From the NCBI RefSeq assembly GCF_016862315.1, contig NZ_BOMS01000086.1, forward strand, positions 1 to 46,011: DNA of 46,011 nucleotides. Reading direction: 5' to 3'. The stretch comes from Actinoplanes palleronii (GTDB taxonomy: Bacteria; Actinomycetota; Actinomycetes; Mycobacteriales; Micromonosporaceae). Of the stretch, positions 1 to 8,066 are shown piece after piece. The translations under genes were made by a program, and so were the position numbers. How positions within the stretch are numbered: the first letter of the stretch is position 1; every line of letters begins with the position of its first letter. The notes beneath the pieces were generated by a model. It searched no databases. It was not told the origin of the DNA and worked only from the letters and a program-made list of their open reading frames with translations.

Positions 1-69
1 GGAGGCGACCGTTACTTCACACGCTCGGAACCCGCCGTGAACGCCGGCGGGGCGAGCGGCTATGGGGAG

Positions 70-417
70 TCAGGCGAGGCGGGGCAGGTAGGCGGACCAG
101 ACTTTCTTGGGGACGGTCATGCGCCACGCTTCGAGGACGAGCTCGGGCATCTCGTCCTCGTCGAGGTGGGACAGGTGGGCCTGGACCCAGTTGAAGCGCA
201 GGTCGGACTCGCGGGGCAGGTGGAAGGTCCGCGGGTTGGCGGCGATCAGGGCGTCACGCTCCTCCTTGGGAAAGCCGAAACCCATGATCGTCTCGTCGCG
301 GGAGAAGGCGACATAAACGATTTTGCCGACGCGGAACTTCACTCTGTCCCGGATCAGGTGTTCCTCGCTGCGTGGCAGATCCCGGGCGATCCGCCGGACG
401 TCATCGACGGTGACCAT
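70..417 (-). CDS. MmcQ/YjbR family protein
   Basis: A 115-residue protein of the MmcQ/YjbR fold, a small family named for DNA-binding-like structures but without an established biochemical role. The recognisable features are an N-terminal helix (VDDVRRIARDLP), a central FRVGKIVYVAFS strand pair and the C-terminal part with W-V-Q-A-H-L and LVLEAWRM, all typical of the family. The length matches the usual 110-120 residues. The ATG has no Shine-Dalgarno sequence; instead TAGATT lies six bases upstream, so the mRNA is probably leaderless. It stands alone downstream of, and on the same strand as, the proline-rich protein gene. No partner suggests a specific role. Confidence 0.85.
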   Translation of the reverse strand: MVTVDDVRRIARDLPRSEEHLIRDRVKFRVGKIVYVAFSRDETIMGFGFPKEERDALIAANPRTFHLPRESDLRFNWVQAHLSHLDEDEMPELVLEAWRMTVPKKVWSAYLPRLA

Positions 418-423
418 GCCGGA

Positions 424-429
424 AATCTA
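424..429 (-). promoter_or_regulatory. Leaderless -10 box (TAGATT) of the YjbR gene
   Basis: TAGATT followed by six bases and then the ATG at 417. A TANNNT box at this spacing places the transcription start on or next to the start codon. There is no Shine-Dalgarno sequence. No clear -35 is visible. Confidence 0.45.
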
Positions 430-455
430 GACCCGGGGTCTGACAGAAACCCGGA

Positions 456-1730
456 TCAGAGACCTCGCGGACGAGGCACCGGCGGCCGCCCGCCCGGTTC
501 CGGCGACGATGGCGACGTGGGCCGGGCGGAGGACGGGGCGGCGTTCGCCGGCGCGGGGGCGGCGTCGTCCGGGCCGATGACCTTGGCGCGGGCCACCCGG
601 TCGGCGGCGAGCTTGTAGGTGGCTGCCCGCACCAGTTCGTCCGGCACGGTGTGGCGTCCCGAGCTCTCCACCTCGACCACCGGCTCCGACGGGTCGACGG
701 GTTCGCTCGCCGTCCCGGGATAGAGCGCGGGAACCGGCTCGGCATACCGCCAGCCCGCGGCCTGCCTGCCCGGCTTCACCTCCGGCTCCCGCTGCGCGGG
801 AAGCGGCCCGGACCGCACGGAAGGCTGGCCGGCGTCCCGAAGCCCCGAATGAAGACCCGAACGCGGAGCCGACTCCCACCCGGAGACCGGCGCGGAGTCC
901 GAACCGGAACGCGGGGCAGAGGACGGAACGGAATGCGGGCCGACGAGCGGAGCGGGATGCGGCGCGGAGTCCGGGCTGGGATGCGGAGCGGAGAGCGGCG
1001 CGGAAGCCGGGCCCGGGAGCGGCGCGGAAGGCGGGGTGGGGAATGGCGGCTCGGTAACCAGGTCCTCCTGGCCTGCCCAGCGCGGATCCGGCAGCTCCGA
1101 ATAGTTCACCCCGCCGTCCGCGGGCGGCTCCGGGACGCCCGGCACGACATGTGTCGGCGCGGGGAAGCCGACCTGCGGAAGTGCCGACGCCCTCGGCCCC
1201 GGCCGGGCAGCTGCTCTGCGACGGCCCGGCACCGGCGCCAACTCTGCTGCTGCCGCCGCGGCCGAACCCCCCGTTCGCGAGAGCGCTTCCCCCGCCGGGG
1301 CAGCCGCCGCCCAGGACACTGCCGGAGACACCCCGGAGGCCGCAGACGGCGGCACCGGCACAGAATCCGCGGGAGACACCGCAACCCCGGACGGAACGGA
1401 GGCCGGGAAGGTCACCGCGGACGGGATGGAGGCTGCGGGAGGCACCGGAGGCGGGGATTCACTCGTACGGGAGACACCCGTCCGTGAGCTTCCCGCCTCG
1501 CCACCCACCACCGCGGACGCCCGCACCGCCCCTCGCCGCCGCGGCCCGGCGACCCGGGCCGCCAGGCTGAACACGCTGCGCGCCGCGTGGTCGTAGCCGC
1601 TCTGGTACGCCTCCTCACGCTCCTCACCCCCCTCCCGGCGCTCGTGGAGCCGCCCGGCCACGTACCCCACGCACGCCACGAAGACCGTGAGCAGGATGAG
1701 CAGAATGACGGAGTTGCCGGGCGCGTTCAT
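456..1730 (-). CDS. Membrane-anchored Pro/Ser/Ala-rich protein
   Basis: 424 residues, function unknown. A short N-terminus is followed by one hydrophobic segment (about residues 8-27, ILLILLTVFVACVGYVAG) and a charged stretch RLHERREGGEEREE, which suggests a single-pass anchor. Residues about 60-330 are low-complexity Pro, Ser, Ala and Val with many SAP and SGSDSAP-type repeats, probably disordered. A short conserved-looking block near residues 350-385 (HTVPDELVRAATYKLAADRVARAKV) is the only part that looks folded or recognised by something. The low-complexity region gives long spurious frames on the other strand. The start is the first ATG; upstream CACAAT seven bases away is a weak -10. It could be a cell-surface or divisome-associated scaffold, but nothing shows this. 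Confidence 0.7.
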   Translation of the reverse strand: MNAPGNSVILLILLTVFVACVGYVAGRLHERREGGEEREEAYQSGYDHAARSVFSLAARVAGPRRRGAVRASAVVGGEAGSSRTGVSRTSESPPPVPPAASIPSAVTFPASVPSGVAVSPADSVPVPPSAASGVSPAVSWAAAAPAGEALSRTGGSAAAAAAELAPVPGRRRAAARPGPRASALPQVGFPAPTHVVPGVPEPPADGGVNYSELPDPRWAGQEDLVTEPPFPTPPSAPLPGPASAPLSAPHPSPDSAPHPAPLVGPHSVPSSAPRSGSDSAPVSGWESAPRSGLHSGLRDAGQPSVRSGPLPAQREPEVKPGRQAAGWRYAEPVPALYPGTASEPVDPSEPVVEVESSGRHTVPDELVRAATYKLAADRVARAKVIGPDDAAPAPANAAPSSARPTSPSSPEPGGRPPVPRPRGL

Positions 1731-1794
1731 GCCGCGAATTGTGCCGAGCTTGATCGACCGTTAGCTATGGCCCGTTTGACGTACCCCGATGGAA

Positions 1795-4620
1795 TTAACT
1801 CGAAAGATCACTGGCGAGCCAGCCGGCGATCTGGGTGCGCCGGGCCACCCCCAATTTCGTACGGATGTGTTCGACGTGCGCGGCCACCGTCCGCGGTGAG
1901 ATCACCAGCTGCCCGGCGATCTCCCGGTCGGTCCGGCCCGCCGCGACCAGGCGGGCCACCTCGAGCTCCCGCGCGGTGAGCACCCTGGGCTGCGCGCCGG
2001 CGTTCCCGGTGCCGTCCAGCCACACCGCGGGCGGCTCGGCACTTCCGAAGGCACTTCCGAAGGCACTTCCAGAAGCGCTTCCGAAGGCACTTCCAGAAAC
2101 GCTTCCGGAGGCGCTCCCCAAGGTGCCCCCGAGCGCCGCACCCCACGCCGCGCGCGCCGCCGTGACCAGCGCCGCCGCCTCACCCGGCCGCCGGGACCGG
2201 TGTGCGCACCGCGCCTGGTCGAGCAGCACCGCGGTGCCCTCCCAGAACCGGCGCCGACCGGCCCAGAACCCGGCCGCGGCGTCCAGGGCCAGACGCGCCT
2301 TCCCGGTCTGTCCCTCCGCCAGGCTGATCAGCCCCCGGGCGTGGTCGAGCGCGCCCAGGGTGCCCGGGATCCCCCGCTCGACGAGCAGCTCGGTGACCCG
2401 GGCGAGCCACTCGCGGGCCTGCGTCGGACCCGACCCGGCGAGGTACGCCCGGGTGCCGGTCACCACGTACGGAAAGAGGTAGGAAGCGTCCCGGACAGCG
2501 GCCGAGGCCGCGTAGCCCGCCTCGCACCGGGCGATCGCCGCGTGGTGGTCGCCGTCGAGAACCGCGAGTTCGGCGAGGCCCCACCAGGCCGGCGAGACCC
2601 GCTGCAGCTCACGCATCGACCCGCCGAGCTCGGCCGCCTCGGTCAGCGCGGCCCGGGCGGCCGGCGGGTCGGCGCCGAGCGCGGTGTAGCCGAGCACGTG
2701 CAGCGCGGTGATCCGGGTGGTGATGCCGCCGCGCCCGTCGGCCAGCGCGGCCTGGGCCTGTGCCCGCGCGCCCGCCACGTCACCGGTCGCCCAGCGGACG
2801 TGGGCCAGGTGCGCGGCCATGTAGTGCCGGTCGTTGACCAGCTCGGCCCGTTCCGCGTAGGCGATGCCCTCGGCCAGCCACCGCTGTGCCCGCGGATATT
2901 CGACGAGCACCGAGGTCGACGAGCCGAGCATCCGGTACGCCCGCGCCGCCGACCGTTCCCGATCAGCCGCCACGGCCCTGGTGATCACGCTTTCCAGGAG
3001 CGCGCACCCCTCGTCCAGCCGGCCCAGGAAGAGCAGCACCGAGCCGACCGTGGCGTCCAGGTCGTGATCGGCGGCCGAGCTGAGCGCGCGAGCCCGTACC
3101 CCGTGCTCGAGGGCCTCGGTGAGCCGCCGGTCCAGCATGTACGCCGCCGCCAGCGCCGCGTGCAGCCGGGCCAGCACCCCGCTGTCACCGGCCGCGAGCG
3201 GCAGCCCGGCCCGCAGCGCCGCGGTACGCCGGTCCAGCCCGTCGCCGAGCAGGTGCCGGACCGCCACCCACTCCGGGAGCAGCGCGGCCGCGGCGAGCCG
3301 GTCACCATCGGCGAGCCGGAGCCGGGACGCCTCCGCGTACGCCCGGTCGGCCGCGGCGTTGTCGTCGATCGCGGCCAGCTCGCCGGCCAGCGCGGTCAGC
3401 ACGGTGGCCCGGTCGCCGGCCGGGTCCATGGTGCGCAGTGCCCGCCGGTACAGCCCGGCAGCCTCCTGGTGCGCGGAGAGCGCGGCGGCCTCCTCGGCGG
3501 CGGCCATCGCGGACGGGAACGCCTCGCCCGGACGCTGCGCCCGCTCGAACTGGTCGCTCACGAACGCGGCCGCGAAACCCGCCGCCCGTGCCGCCTCGGC
3601 CGCCCGCCCGTGCAGGTCACGTCGCCGCAGCGGTGGCAGGTCGGCGTAGAGCGCGTCGCGGATCAGCGCGTGCCGGAAGTCGTACCCGGTGCCGTCGCCG
3701 CGCGGCTGCACGAAGAACCGGTCGCCCAGCTCCCGCAGCGCCGCGTCGATCGTCTCCGGCGGGTCACCGGTGATCGCCACGATCAGGTCCAGGTCGAACG
3801 ACCGGCCCAGCACCGACGCGGCACCGGCCAGCCCCCGCGCGTCCGGGCTGAGCTGCTCGGCGCGGAACAGCACGGCGTCGGCGAGGGTGTCCGGCACACC
3901 GGCGGCGGCCGCCAGGAACTCCTCGACGTGCAACGGGATCCCGTCACTGCGGTCGAAGAGACCCGCATGGGTACGACCGGAGATCGCCTCGGCCAGCGCC
4001 GCGGTGTCGGCCCGGCTCAGCCTGGGCAGCCGGGACTCCTCGGCGAGCCGCTGGGTGAGCAGCCGGGCCCGCCAGGAGCGCAGCGGCACCCGCGGGTACA
4101 GCTCGTCGCTGCGGTACGTGCCGGCCAGCAGCAACGGCAGCTTCCGGGCGCGCGGCGCGAGCCGGGCCAGCAGGTCGAGGGTCAGGTCGTCGGCCCAGTG
4201 CAGGTCCTCGAGGGTGATCAGGATCGGCCGCGCGGCGACCTGCTCGATCATCTCGACCAGGTCGGCGACCAGCAGCCGGCGGTACCGGTCCGGGTCGCCG
4301 TCGGCGCTCTCCCGCAACCGCCCGGTCATCCGCTCGCCGATCGCCGCGGTCGCCGGGTCCCGGCGCAGCTCGGTGCCGAGATCACCGGCCAGCGCGCCGG
4401 CCACCTCGGTGTCGCCCGGCGCCGCCGCCGCGCCGATCACCGCGAATCCGGCGACGGCCGCCCGCCGGCTGATCTCGCGCAGCAGCCGGGTCTTGCCGAT
4501 GCCCGCCTCGCCGGCCAGCAGGAGCAGTCCGCCCTCGCCGCCGGCGGCCGCGGCCAGCCGCCGGTCGGCCAGGTCGAGCAGGTCGTGCCGTCCGATCAGG
4601 ACTCCGCTGGTGAGCGCCAC
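1795..4620 (-). CDS. LAL-type LuxR family transcriptional regulator with AAA ATPase domain
   Basis: A 941-residue regulator of the large ATP-binding LuxR (LAL, MalT-like) class. Walker A is GEAGIGKT at residues 37-44 and Walker B/sensor lies in LITLEDLHWADD. The middle is a long alpha-helical TPR-like region. The C-terminus (about 880-935) is a LuxR/NarL helix-turn-helix with LTARELEVARLVAAGRTDREI and a recognition helix ISPRTVAAHVEHI. Such proteins are ATP-driven transcription activators whose inducer is usually unknown. A GSAx tetrapeptide-repeat linker precedes the HTH. The GTG start has TAAAGT six bases upstream and no Shine-Dalgarno, so it is probably leaderless. It is divergent from the DUF4242 gene, a plausible but unproven target. 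Confidence 0.92.
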   Translation of the reverse strand: MALTSGVLIGRHDLLDLADRRLAAAAGGEGGLLLLAGEAGIGKTRLLREISRRAAVAGFAVIGAAAAPGDTEVAGALAGDLGTELRRDPATAAIGERMTGRLRESADGDPDRYRRLLVADLVEMIEQVAARPILITLEDLHWADDLTLDLLARLAPRARKLPLLLAGTYRSDELYPRVPLRSWRARLLTQRLAEESRLPRLSRADTAALAEAISGRTHAGLFDRSDGIPLHVEEFLAAAAGVPDTLADAVLFRAEQLSPDARGLAGAASVLGRSFDLDLIVAITGDPPETIDAALRELGDRFFVQPRGDGTGYDFRHALIRDALYADLPPLRRRDLHGRAAEAARAAGFAAAFVSDQFERAQRPGEAFPSAMAAAEEAAALSAHQEAAGLYRRALRTMDPAGDRATVLTALAGELAAIDDNAAADRAYAEASRLRLADGDRLAAAALLPEWVAVRHLLGDGLDRRTAALRAGLPLAAGDSGVLARLHAALAAAYMLDRRLTEALEHGVRARALSSAADHDLDATVGSVLLFLGRLDEGCALLESVITRAVAADRERSAARAYRMLGSSTSVLVEYPRAQRWLAEGIAYAERAELVNDRHYMAAHLAHVRWATGDVAGARAQAQAALADGRGGITTRITALHVLGYTALGADPPAARAALTEAAELGGSMRELQRVSPAWWGLAELAVLDGDHHAAIARCEAGYAASAAVRDASYLFPYVVTGTRAYLAGSGPTQAREWLARVTELLVERGIPGTLGALDHARGLISLAEGQTGKARLALDAAAGFWAGRRRFWEGTAVLLDQARCAHRSRRPGEAAALVTAARAAWGAALGGTLGSASGSVSGSAFGSASGSAFGSAFGSAEPPAVWLDGTGNAGAQPRVLTARELEVARLVAAGRTDREIAGQLVISPRTVAAHVEHIRTKLGVARRTQIAGWLASDLSS
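2040..2123 (-). repeat. 12-bp minisatellite encoding GSAx repeats in the LAL regulator
   Basis: Seven tandem 12-bp units of the type cacttccgaagg (variants cacttccagaag, cgcttccgaagg, cgctccccaagg). On the minus strand they encode GSAF/GSAS/GSVS tetrapeptides that form a flexible linker between the TPR-like region and the HTH domain. Because the unit is a multiple of three, changes in copy number would lengthen or shorten the linker without a frameshift. Confidence 0.85.
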
Positions 4621-4626
4621 AGCGGA

Positions 4627-4632
4627 ACTTTA
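4627..4632 (-). promoter_or_regulatory. Leaderless -10 box (TAAAGT) of the LAL regulator
   Basis: TAAAGT, six bases, then GTG at 4620; no ribosome binding site. This fits leaderless transcription beginning at the GTG. Confidence 0.5.
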
Positions 4633-4736
4633 GGAGCCGCCGCCGCGCTTCCTAGGTGTTATGACCGATGTCCGACGGCGCGGCCGGGAGCACGCTGAGC
4701 GAGTCGGTTACCACCGCACCACCGGGAGAGTTATTG

Positions 4737-4985
4737 ATGGCGAAGTTCATGGACGTCCACGACGGGTTCTTCGGCGTCACCGCGGAGCAGTTGAACGCCG
4801 CGCACGACGCCGACCTCAAGATCGAGGGCGAGGAGGGCGTGCACTTCGAGCGCGCCTGGCTCGACCCCGAGGCCGGCAAGGTGTTCTGCCTGAGCACCGG
4901 GCCCAGCAAGGAGGCGGTGATGCGGGTGCACGAACGCGCCGGTCACCCCACCAGCCAGGTCTTCGAGCTGACCGCCGAGGTCTGA
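4737..4985 (+). CDS. DUF4242 family protein (SCO4226-like, putative metal-binding)
   Basis: 82 residues starting MAKFMDVHDGF. It matches DUF4242, of which the Streptomyces coelicolor member SCO4226 (also 82 residues) was described as a nickel-binding ferredoxin-like-fold protein. Visible family features are MDVHDGFFGVT at the N-terminus, the repeated acidic stretch IEGEEGVHFERAWLDP, and a final helix MRVHERAGH followed by a strand. The start is set by GGGAGAG six bases upstream of the ATG; an in-frame upstream ATG at 4668 would add 23 residues but lacks a ribosome binding site. It is divergent from the LAL regulator and ends just before a strong hairpin shared with the convergent dioxygenase gene. 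Its cellular role is unknown. Confidence 0.85.
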   Translation: MAKFMDVHDGFFGVTAEQLNAAHDADLKIEGEEGVHFERAWLDPEAGKVFCLSTGPSKEAVMRVHERAGHPTSQVFELTAEV

Positions 4986-4991
4986 GCGCCG

Positions 4992-5033
4992 GCGGGGTCT
5001 CGGGTTTGCTTGGGGGCCGGCCCGAGACCCCGC
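4992..5033. terminator. Bidirectional hairpin between DUF4242 and dioxygenase genes
   Basis: A perfect 13-bp inverted repeat, gcggggtctcggg (4992-5004) and cccgagaccccgc (5021-5033), with a 16-base loop, lies between the stop codons of two convergent genes. There is no long U tract, as is common for actinobacterial terminators. Confidence 0.75.
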
Positions 5034-5041
5034 TGGCGTTC

Positions 5042-6061
5042 TCACCAGGAGAACGGGTTCCACCAGTGGCGGTCCTTCTTCTTCTGCGGCTGACGCGGTT
5101 TCGGCACGGCCGCGGTGGTCGTCGCGCTGGGACTGACGGAGGCCGACGCGGACGACGACGCGCTGGCGCTGGGACTGACGCTGGGACTGACGGACGGAGC
5201 GCCGGACGGCGGCGCTCCCGACGGCGGGGTGCCTCCGCCGCTCTCCTCGGTCCCGCTCGGATCCACCGCCGCCGTCAGGGTGGCGACGAACCCCGCCGTG
5301 ACGCTGCCGGTGACCGTCGCCAGCTCCCGCGCCGCCGAGTCCTCGCCGAACACGTTGTCGGTGGCCAGGGTGATCTGACCGAGGTTGGTGACGCTCTGGC
5401 TGTAGCCGTCCGTCGCGTACACCAGATCCGCGACGTCCTCCGGGATCGCGATCTGCGACGTCTTCACGATCGGTCCCGCGCCGCTCGTCGCGTTCGCCAC
5501 CGACGAGTACACCTCGAAGTGGATGTGCGGCCACCGCCCCGAGTAGCAGGCCGGGAAGATGCTGGTGAAGGTCGCCGTCCCGGTGTCGTCGGTCTCCTGG
5601 ATGCCGCGCAGGTAGTTCTCGTCGGTGATCCCGGTCGAGTAGAGCGAGTAGTTGCCGTCCCGGTCGCAGTGCCAGGCGTAGACCGCCGCGCCGGCCAGGG
5701 GCGTGCCGGCCAGGTCGACGAGGGTCAGCGCGAAGGTCAGCGGGATGCCCTCGGCCACGGTCGTCGAGGTGCCGAACGACGACCGGATGTCGCTGCGGAC
5801 GATGCCGGACTCGGTGCGCACGTCGACGCCGTTGGAGCCGTCCGCCGGGTACGGCCCGGCCGTCTCCGACTCGACCTCCTCCAGCGCGGCCAGCGCGGGA
5901 GAGGCGGTGCCGAGCAGCGTGCCGGTGGCCATCACGGCAGCGCCGGCGCCGCCGATCAGGGTGAGCATCCGGCGCCGGTTCATCGTGCCGAGGTCGAACG
6001 CCAGGCCCTTGTCGTGGACTTCACGGACGTACGCCGCGTTGTCCAGGTGTGGCTCAGTCAA
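5042..6061 (-). CDS. Exported intradiol ring-cleavage dioxygenase
   Basis: 339 residues. The core resembles catechol/protocatechuate-type intradiol dioxygenases, which use non-haem Fe(III) held by two Tyr and two His. Candidate ligands are Y138 or Y141 in HCDRDGNYSLY, Y173 in CYSGRWPHIHFEV, and H179 and H181 in the same motif. The N-terminus MNRRRMLTLIGGAG within residues 27-40 is a twin-arginine signal followed by ALAAL, so the enzyme is probably exported folded with iron bound. After the catalytic domain come about 80 residues rich in Pro, Ser and Ala and a basic/aromatic tail (KKKDRHWWNPFSW). The TTG start at 6061 is chosen because GGAGGG sits nine bases upstream; the longer ATG frame lacks such a site. 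The substrate is unknown; exported homologues may act on lignin-derived or humic aromatics. Confidence 0.9.
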   Translation of the reverse strand: MTEPHLDNAAYVREVHDKGLAFDLGTMNRRRMLTLIGGAGAAVMATGTLLGTASPALAALEEVESETAGPYPADGSNGVDVRTESGIVRSDIRSSFGTSTTVAEGIPLTFALTLVDLAGTPLAGAAVYAWHCDRDGNYSLYSTGITDENYLRGIQETDDTGTATFTSIFPACYSGRWPHIHFEVYSSVANATSGAGPIVKTSQIAIPEDVADLVYATDGYSQSVTNLGQITLATDNVFGEDSAARELATVTGSVTAGFVATLTAAVDPSGTEESGGGTPPSGAPPSGAPSVSPSVSPSASASSSASASVSPSATTTAAVPKPRQPQKKKDRHWWNPFSW

Positions 6062-6199
6062 GATTGCCGCCCTCCTGAGTGGATTGGTGTCCGGGAGAGA
6101 AGACCATCGACGGTTGTGCACGCACTGTCGGTGACCTATGCGCGGGGTAAGGCCGCCGTGGACAGCTTTGTCAACAATCGCGCCGACGACGCCCGCTGA

Positions 6200-6229
6200 G
6201 TAAAGAACTGTTGCGCAACAGCTCTTTAC
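6200..6229. promoter_or_regulatory. 30-bp palindromic operator upstream of the ArsR-type regulator
   Basis: Two 15-base arms centred between 6214 and 6215, with core ctgttgcgcaacag, flanked by gtaaaga and tctttac, and a single mismatched pair (A at 6207, C at 6222). It lies 17 bases before the regulator start codon and just ahead of a TAGCAT -10-like box (6231-6236). The position and near-perfect symmetry fit autoregulation by the dimeric winged-helix regulator it precedes. Confidence 0.7.
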
Positions 6230-6245
6230 CTAGCATGCTGGGTGC

Positions 6246-6782
6246 ATGACCGAGATCAGGGACGAGGCCGTTCTCAAGGCGCTCGCCCACCCCCTGCGCC
6301 GCCGCCTGCTCGACACGCTGCGGGTCGACGGGCCCTCGATGCCGAGCGCGCTGGCCCGCGCCACCGGCCAGGCCGTCGCGAACGTCAGCCACCACCTGCG
6401 GGTCCTCGCCGACGCGGGGCTCATCCAGGAGGCGCCCGAGCTGGCCCGCAACCGCAAGGAGCACTGGTGGCGGATGAACGACCCCCGGCTGAGCTGGAAC
6501 CCGGCGCACTTCCCGCAGGAGGCCGCGGACGCCGCCGAGGCGATCGGGTTCCAGCGGCAGATCGACCTGGTCAACACGTGGCTGGGCAGTCCCGCGTCCC
6601 ATACCGAACCGTGGGTGACCAGCGCGTTCGCCAGCGACGCCTGGCTGCGCCTGTCCCCCGAGGAGCTGACCGAGCTGGGCGACGAGCTGCTGGAGCTGAT
6701 CGGCCGCTACCGGGACCGGCCGGAGCGCGAGGACCGCGTGCCGGTCTTCGTCCTGGGCCGAGGTTTTCCCGCCCGACCGTGA
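6246..6782 (+). CDS. ArsR-type winged-helix transcriptional regulator
   Basis: 178 residues. Residues about 5-75 form an ArsR/HTH_20 winged helix: VLKALAHPLRRRLLDTL, then a recognition region ARATGQAVANVSHHLRVLADAGLI and a wing with RKEHWWRM. There is no CxC metal motif in the alpha-3 helix, so metal sensing is not indicated. The C-terminal 100 residues are probably a dimerisation or ligand domain. No ribosome binding site precedes the ATG; TAGCAT lies nine bases upstream, so the transcript may be near-leaderless. It is the first gene of a three-gene unit with an MFS transporter 19 bases downstream, and a 30-bp palindrome lies immediately upstream. It is probably a local repressor of the transporter. 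Confidence 0.88.
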   Translation: MTEIRDEAVLKALAHPLRRRLLDTLRVDGPSMPSALARATGQAVANVSHHLRVLADAGLIQEAPELARNRKEHWWRMNDPRLSWNPAHFPQEAADAAEAIGFQRQIDLVNTWLGSPASHTEPWVTSAFASDAWLRLSPEELTELGDELLELIGRYRDRPEREDRVPVFVLGRGFPARP

Positions 6783-6801
6783 TCACTCGAGGAGGCATGT
6801 G

Positions 6802-8061
6802 ATGAGCACCGGCATCACCACCGACCCGGATTTCCGCAAGCTCTGGGGCGGCCTGACCGTCAGCCAGCTGGGCACCTCGGTCGCCTCCGTGGTGACCCCG
6901 CTGATCGCCCTGCAGGTGCTGAACGCGAGCGCGTTCACGGTCAGCCTGCTCACCGCCGCGGCCTGGCTCCCCTGGCTGCTGATCGGCCTGCCGGCCGGCG
7001 CCTGGGTGGACCGGGTGGCCAAGCGCCCGGTGCTGCTGGCCTGCGACGCCGCGAGCGTGCTGCTGGTCGCCAGCGTCCCGGTGACCGCCTGGCTGGGCCG
7101 GCTCACCGTCGCCCACCTGCTCGTGGTCGCGCTGCTGACCGGGGTCGCGTCGGTGTTCTTCGAGGTCGCGAACACCGGGTTCCTGCCGGCCATGTTCGAG
7201 TCCGGGCAGCTGGTGCGGGCGAACGCGCTGGTGCAGGGCAGCACCTCGGCCGTACAGATCGGTGGTCCGGCGCTGGCCGGCGCGCTCGCCGCGACCCTCG
7301 GCGCGGTCACCGGCCTGGTCGTCGACGCGACCAGCTTCGCCGTCTCGTTCCTCGGGCTGGCCCTGATCCGCCGCCCGGAACGCCCGGTCGCCCGCGCGCC
7401 CCGCAAGCACCTCGCGCACGAGATCCGCGACGGCGTCCGCTGGCTGCTGCACGACCGCTACCTGCGGAACCTCATGCTGCAGGGCGCCACCGCGAACCTC
7501 GCACTCACCGGATACGGCGCGCTCACGGTGGTCTTCCTGGTCCGCGACGTCGGCGTCGGCGCCGGCACCGTGGGGCTGCTGATGTCCGCTTCTGGTCTCG
7601 GCGGCGTCGCCGCCGCAGGAGCAACACCGTTTCTGGTACGACGGTACGGCGCGGCCCGCGCCATGCTCGCCTGCAAGCTCGCCGCCGGGGTGTCCGCGCT
7701 GCTGATCCCGTTCACCGGCCCCGGGCCCGGCCTGATCGCGTTCGTCGCCGGCACCGCCCTGGTCGCCGCGTTCGTGGTGGCCGGCAACGTGATCGCGGGC
7801 AGTTTCCGGCAGGCGTACGTGCCCGCCGAGCTGCTCGGCCGGGTGTTGACCGCGATGCAGTTCGTCAACCTGGGCACGATTCCGGTCGGCGCGGTTCTCG
7901 GCGGGGCGCTGGCCACCGCGTACGGATCACGGGTGGCCATCGCCGTGATGACCGCGACCTACGCGCTCTCCGGTCTGATCCTGGTCGTCGGCCCGTTCCG
8001 GAGCCGGCGGGATCTCCCCGTGCTCGACGGCGGCGCTTCCTCCCGTTCGGTAATAGTCTGA
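6802..8061 (+). CDS. MFS transporter, drug/siderophore exporter type
   Basis: 419 residues with about 12 hydrophobic segments, of the MFS_3 (EntS-like) exporter type. Features seen: FRKLWGGLTVSQLGTSV in helix 1, the loop 2-3 signature GLPAGAWVDRVAKRPVLLACD (the G-x-x-x-D-R-x-x-R/K type), and a second-half equivalent ending FLVRRYGAARAML. The ATG at 6802 is preferred over the GTG at 6799 because GGAGG lies six bases upstream. It follows the ArsR-type gene and overlaps its likely transcription unit, which suggests efflux of a compound sensed by that regulator. The solute-binding lipoprotein gene begins five bases after its stop. Confidence 0.9.
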   Translation: MSTGITTDPDFRKLWGGLTVSQLGTSVASVVTPLIALQVLNASAFTVSLLTAAAWLPWLLIGLPAGAWVDRVAKRPVLLACDAASVLLVASVPVTAWLGRLTVAHLLVVALLTGVASVFFEVANTGFLPAMFESGQLVRANALVQGSTSAVQIGGPALAGALAATLGAVTGLVVDATSFAVSFLGLALIRRPERPVARAPRKHLAHEIRDGVRWLLHDRYLRNLMLQGATANLALTGYGALTVVFLVRDVGVGAGTVGLLMSASGLGGVAAAGATPFLVRRYGAARAMLACKLAAGVSALLIPFTGPGPGLIAFVAGTALVAAFVVAGNVIAGSFRQAYVPAELLGRVLTAMQFVNLGTIPVGAVLGGALATAYGSRVAIAVMTATYALSGLILVVGPFRSRRDLPVLDGGASSRSVIV

Positions 8062-8066
8062 GCATC

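Noticed and set aside
2200..4698. Long open frame (over 800 codons) on the plus strand
   Set aside because: It is the antisense of the LAL regulator. The translation is rich in Arg, Gly, Pro and Gln with no domain, as expected from GC-rich DNA opposite a real gene.
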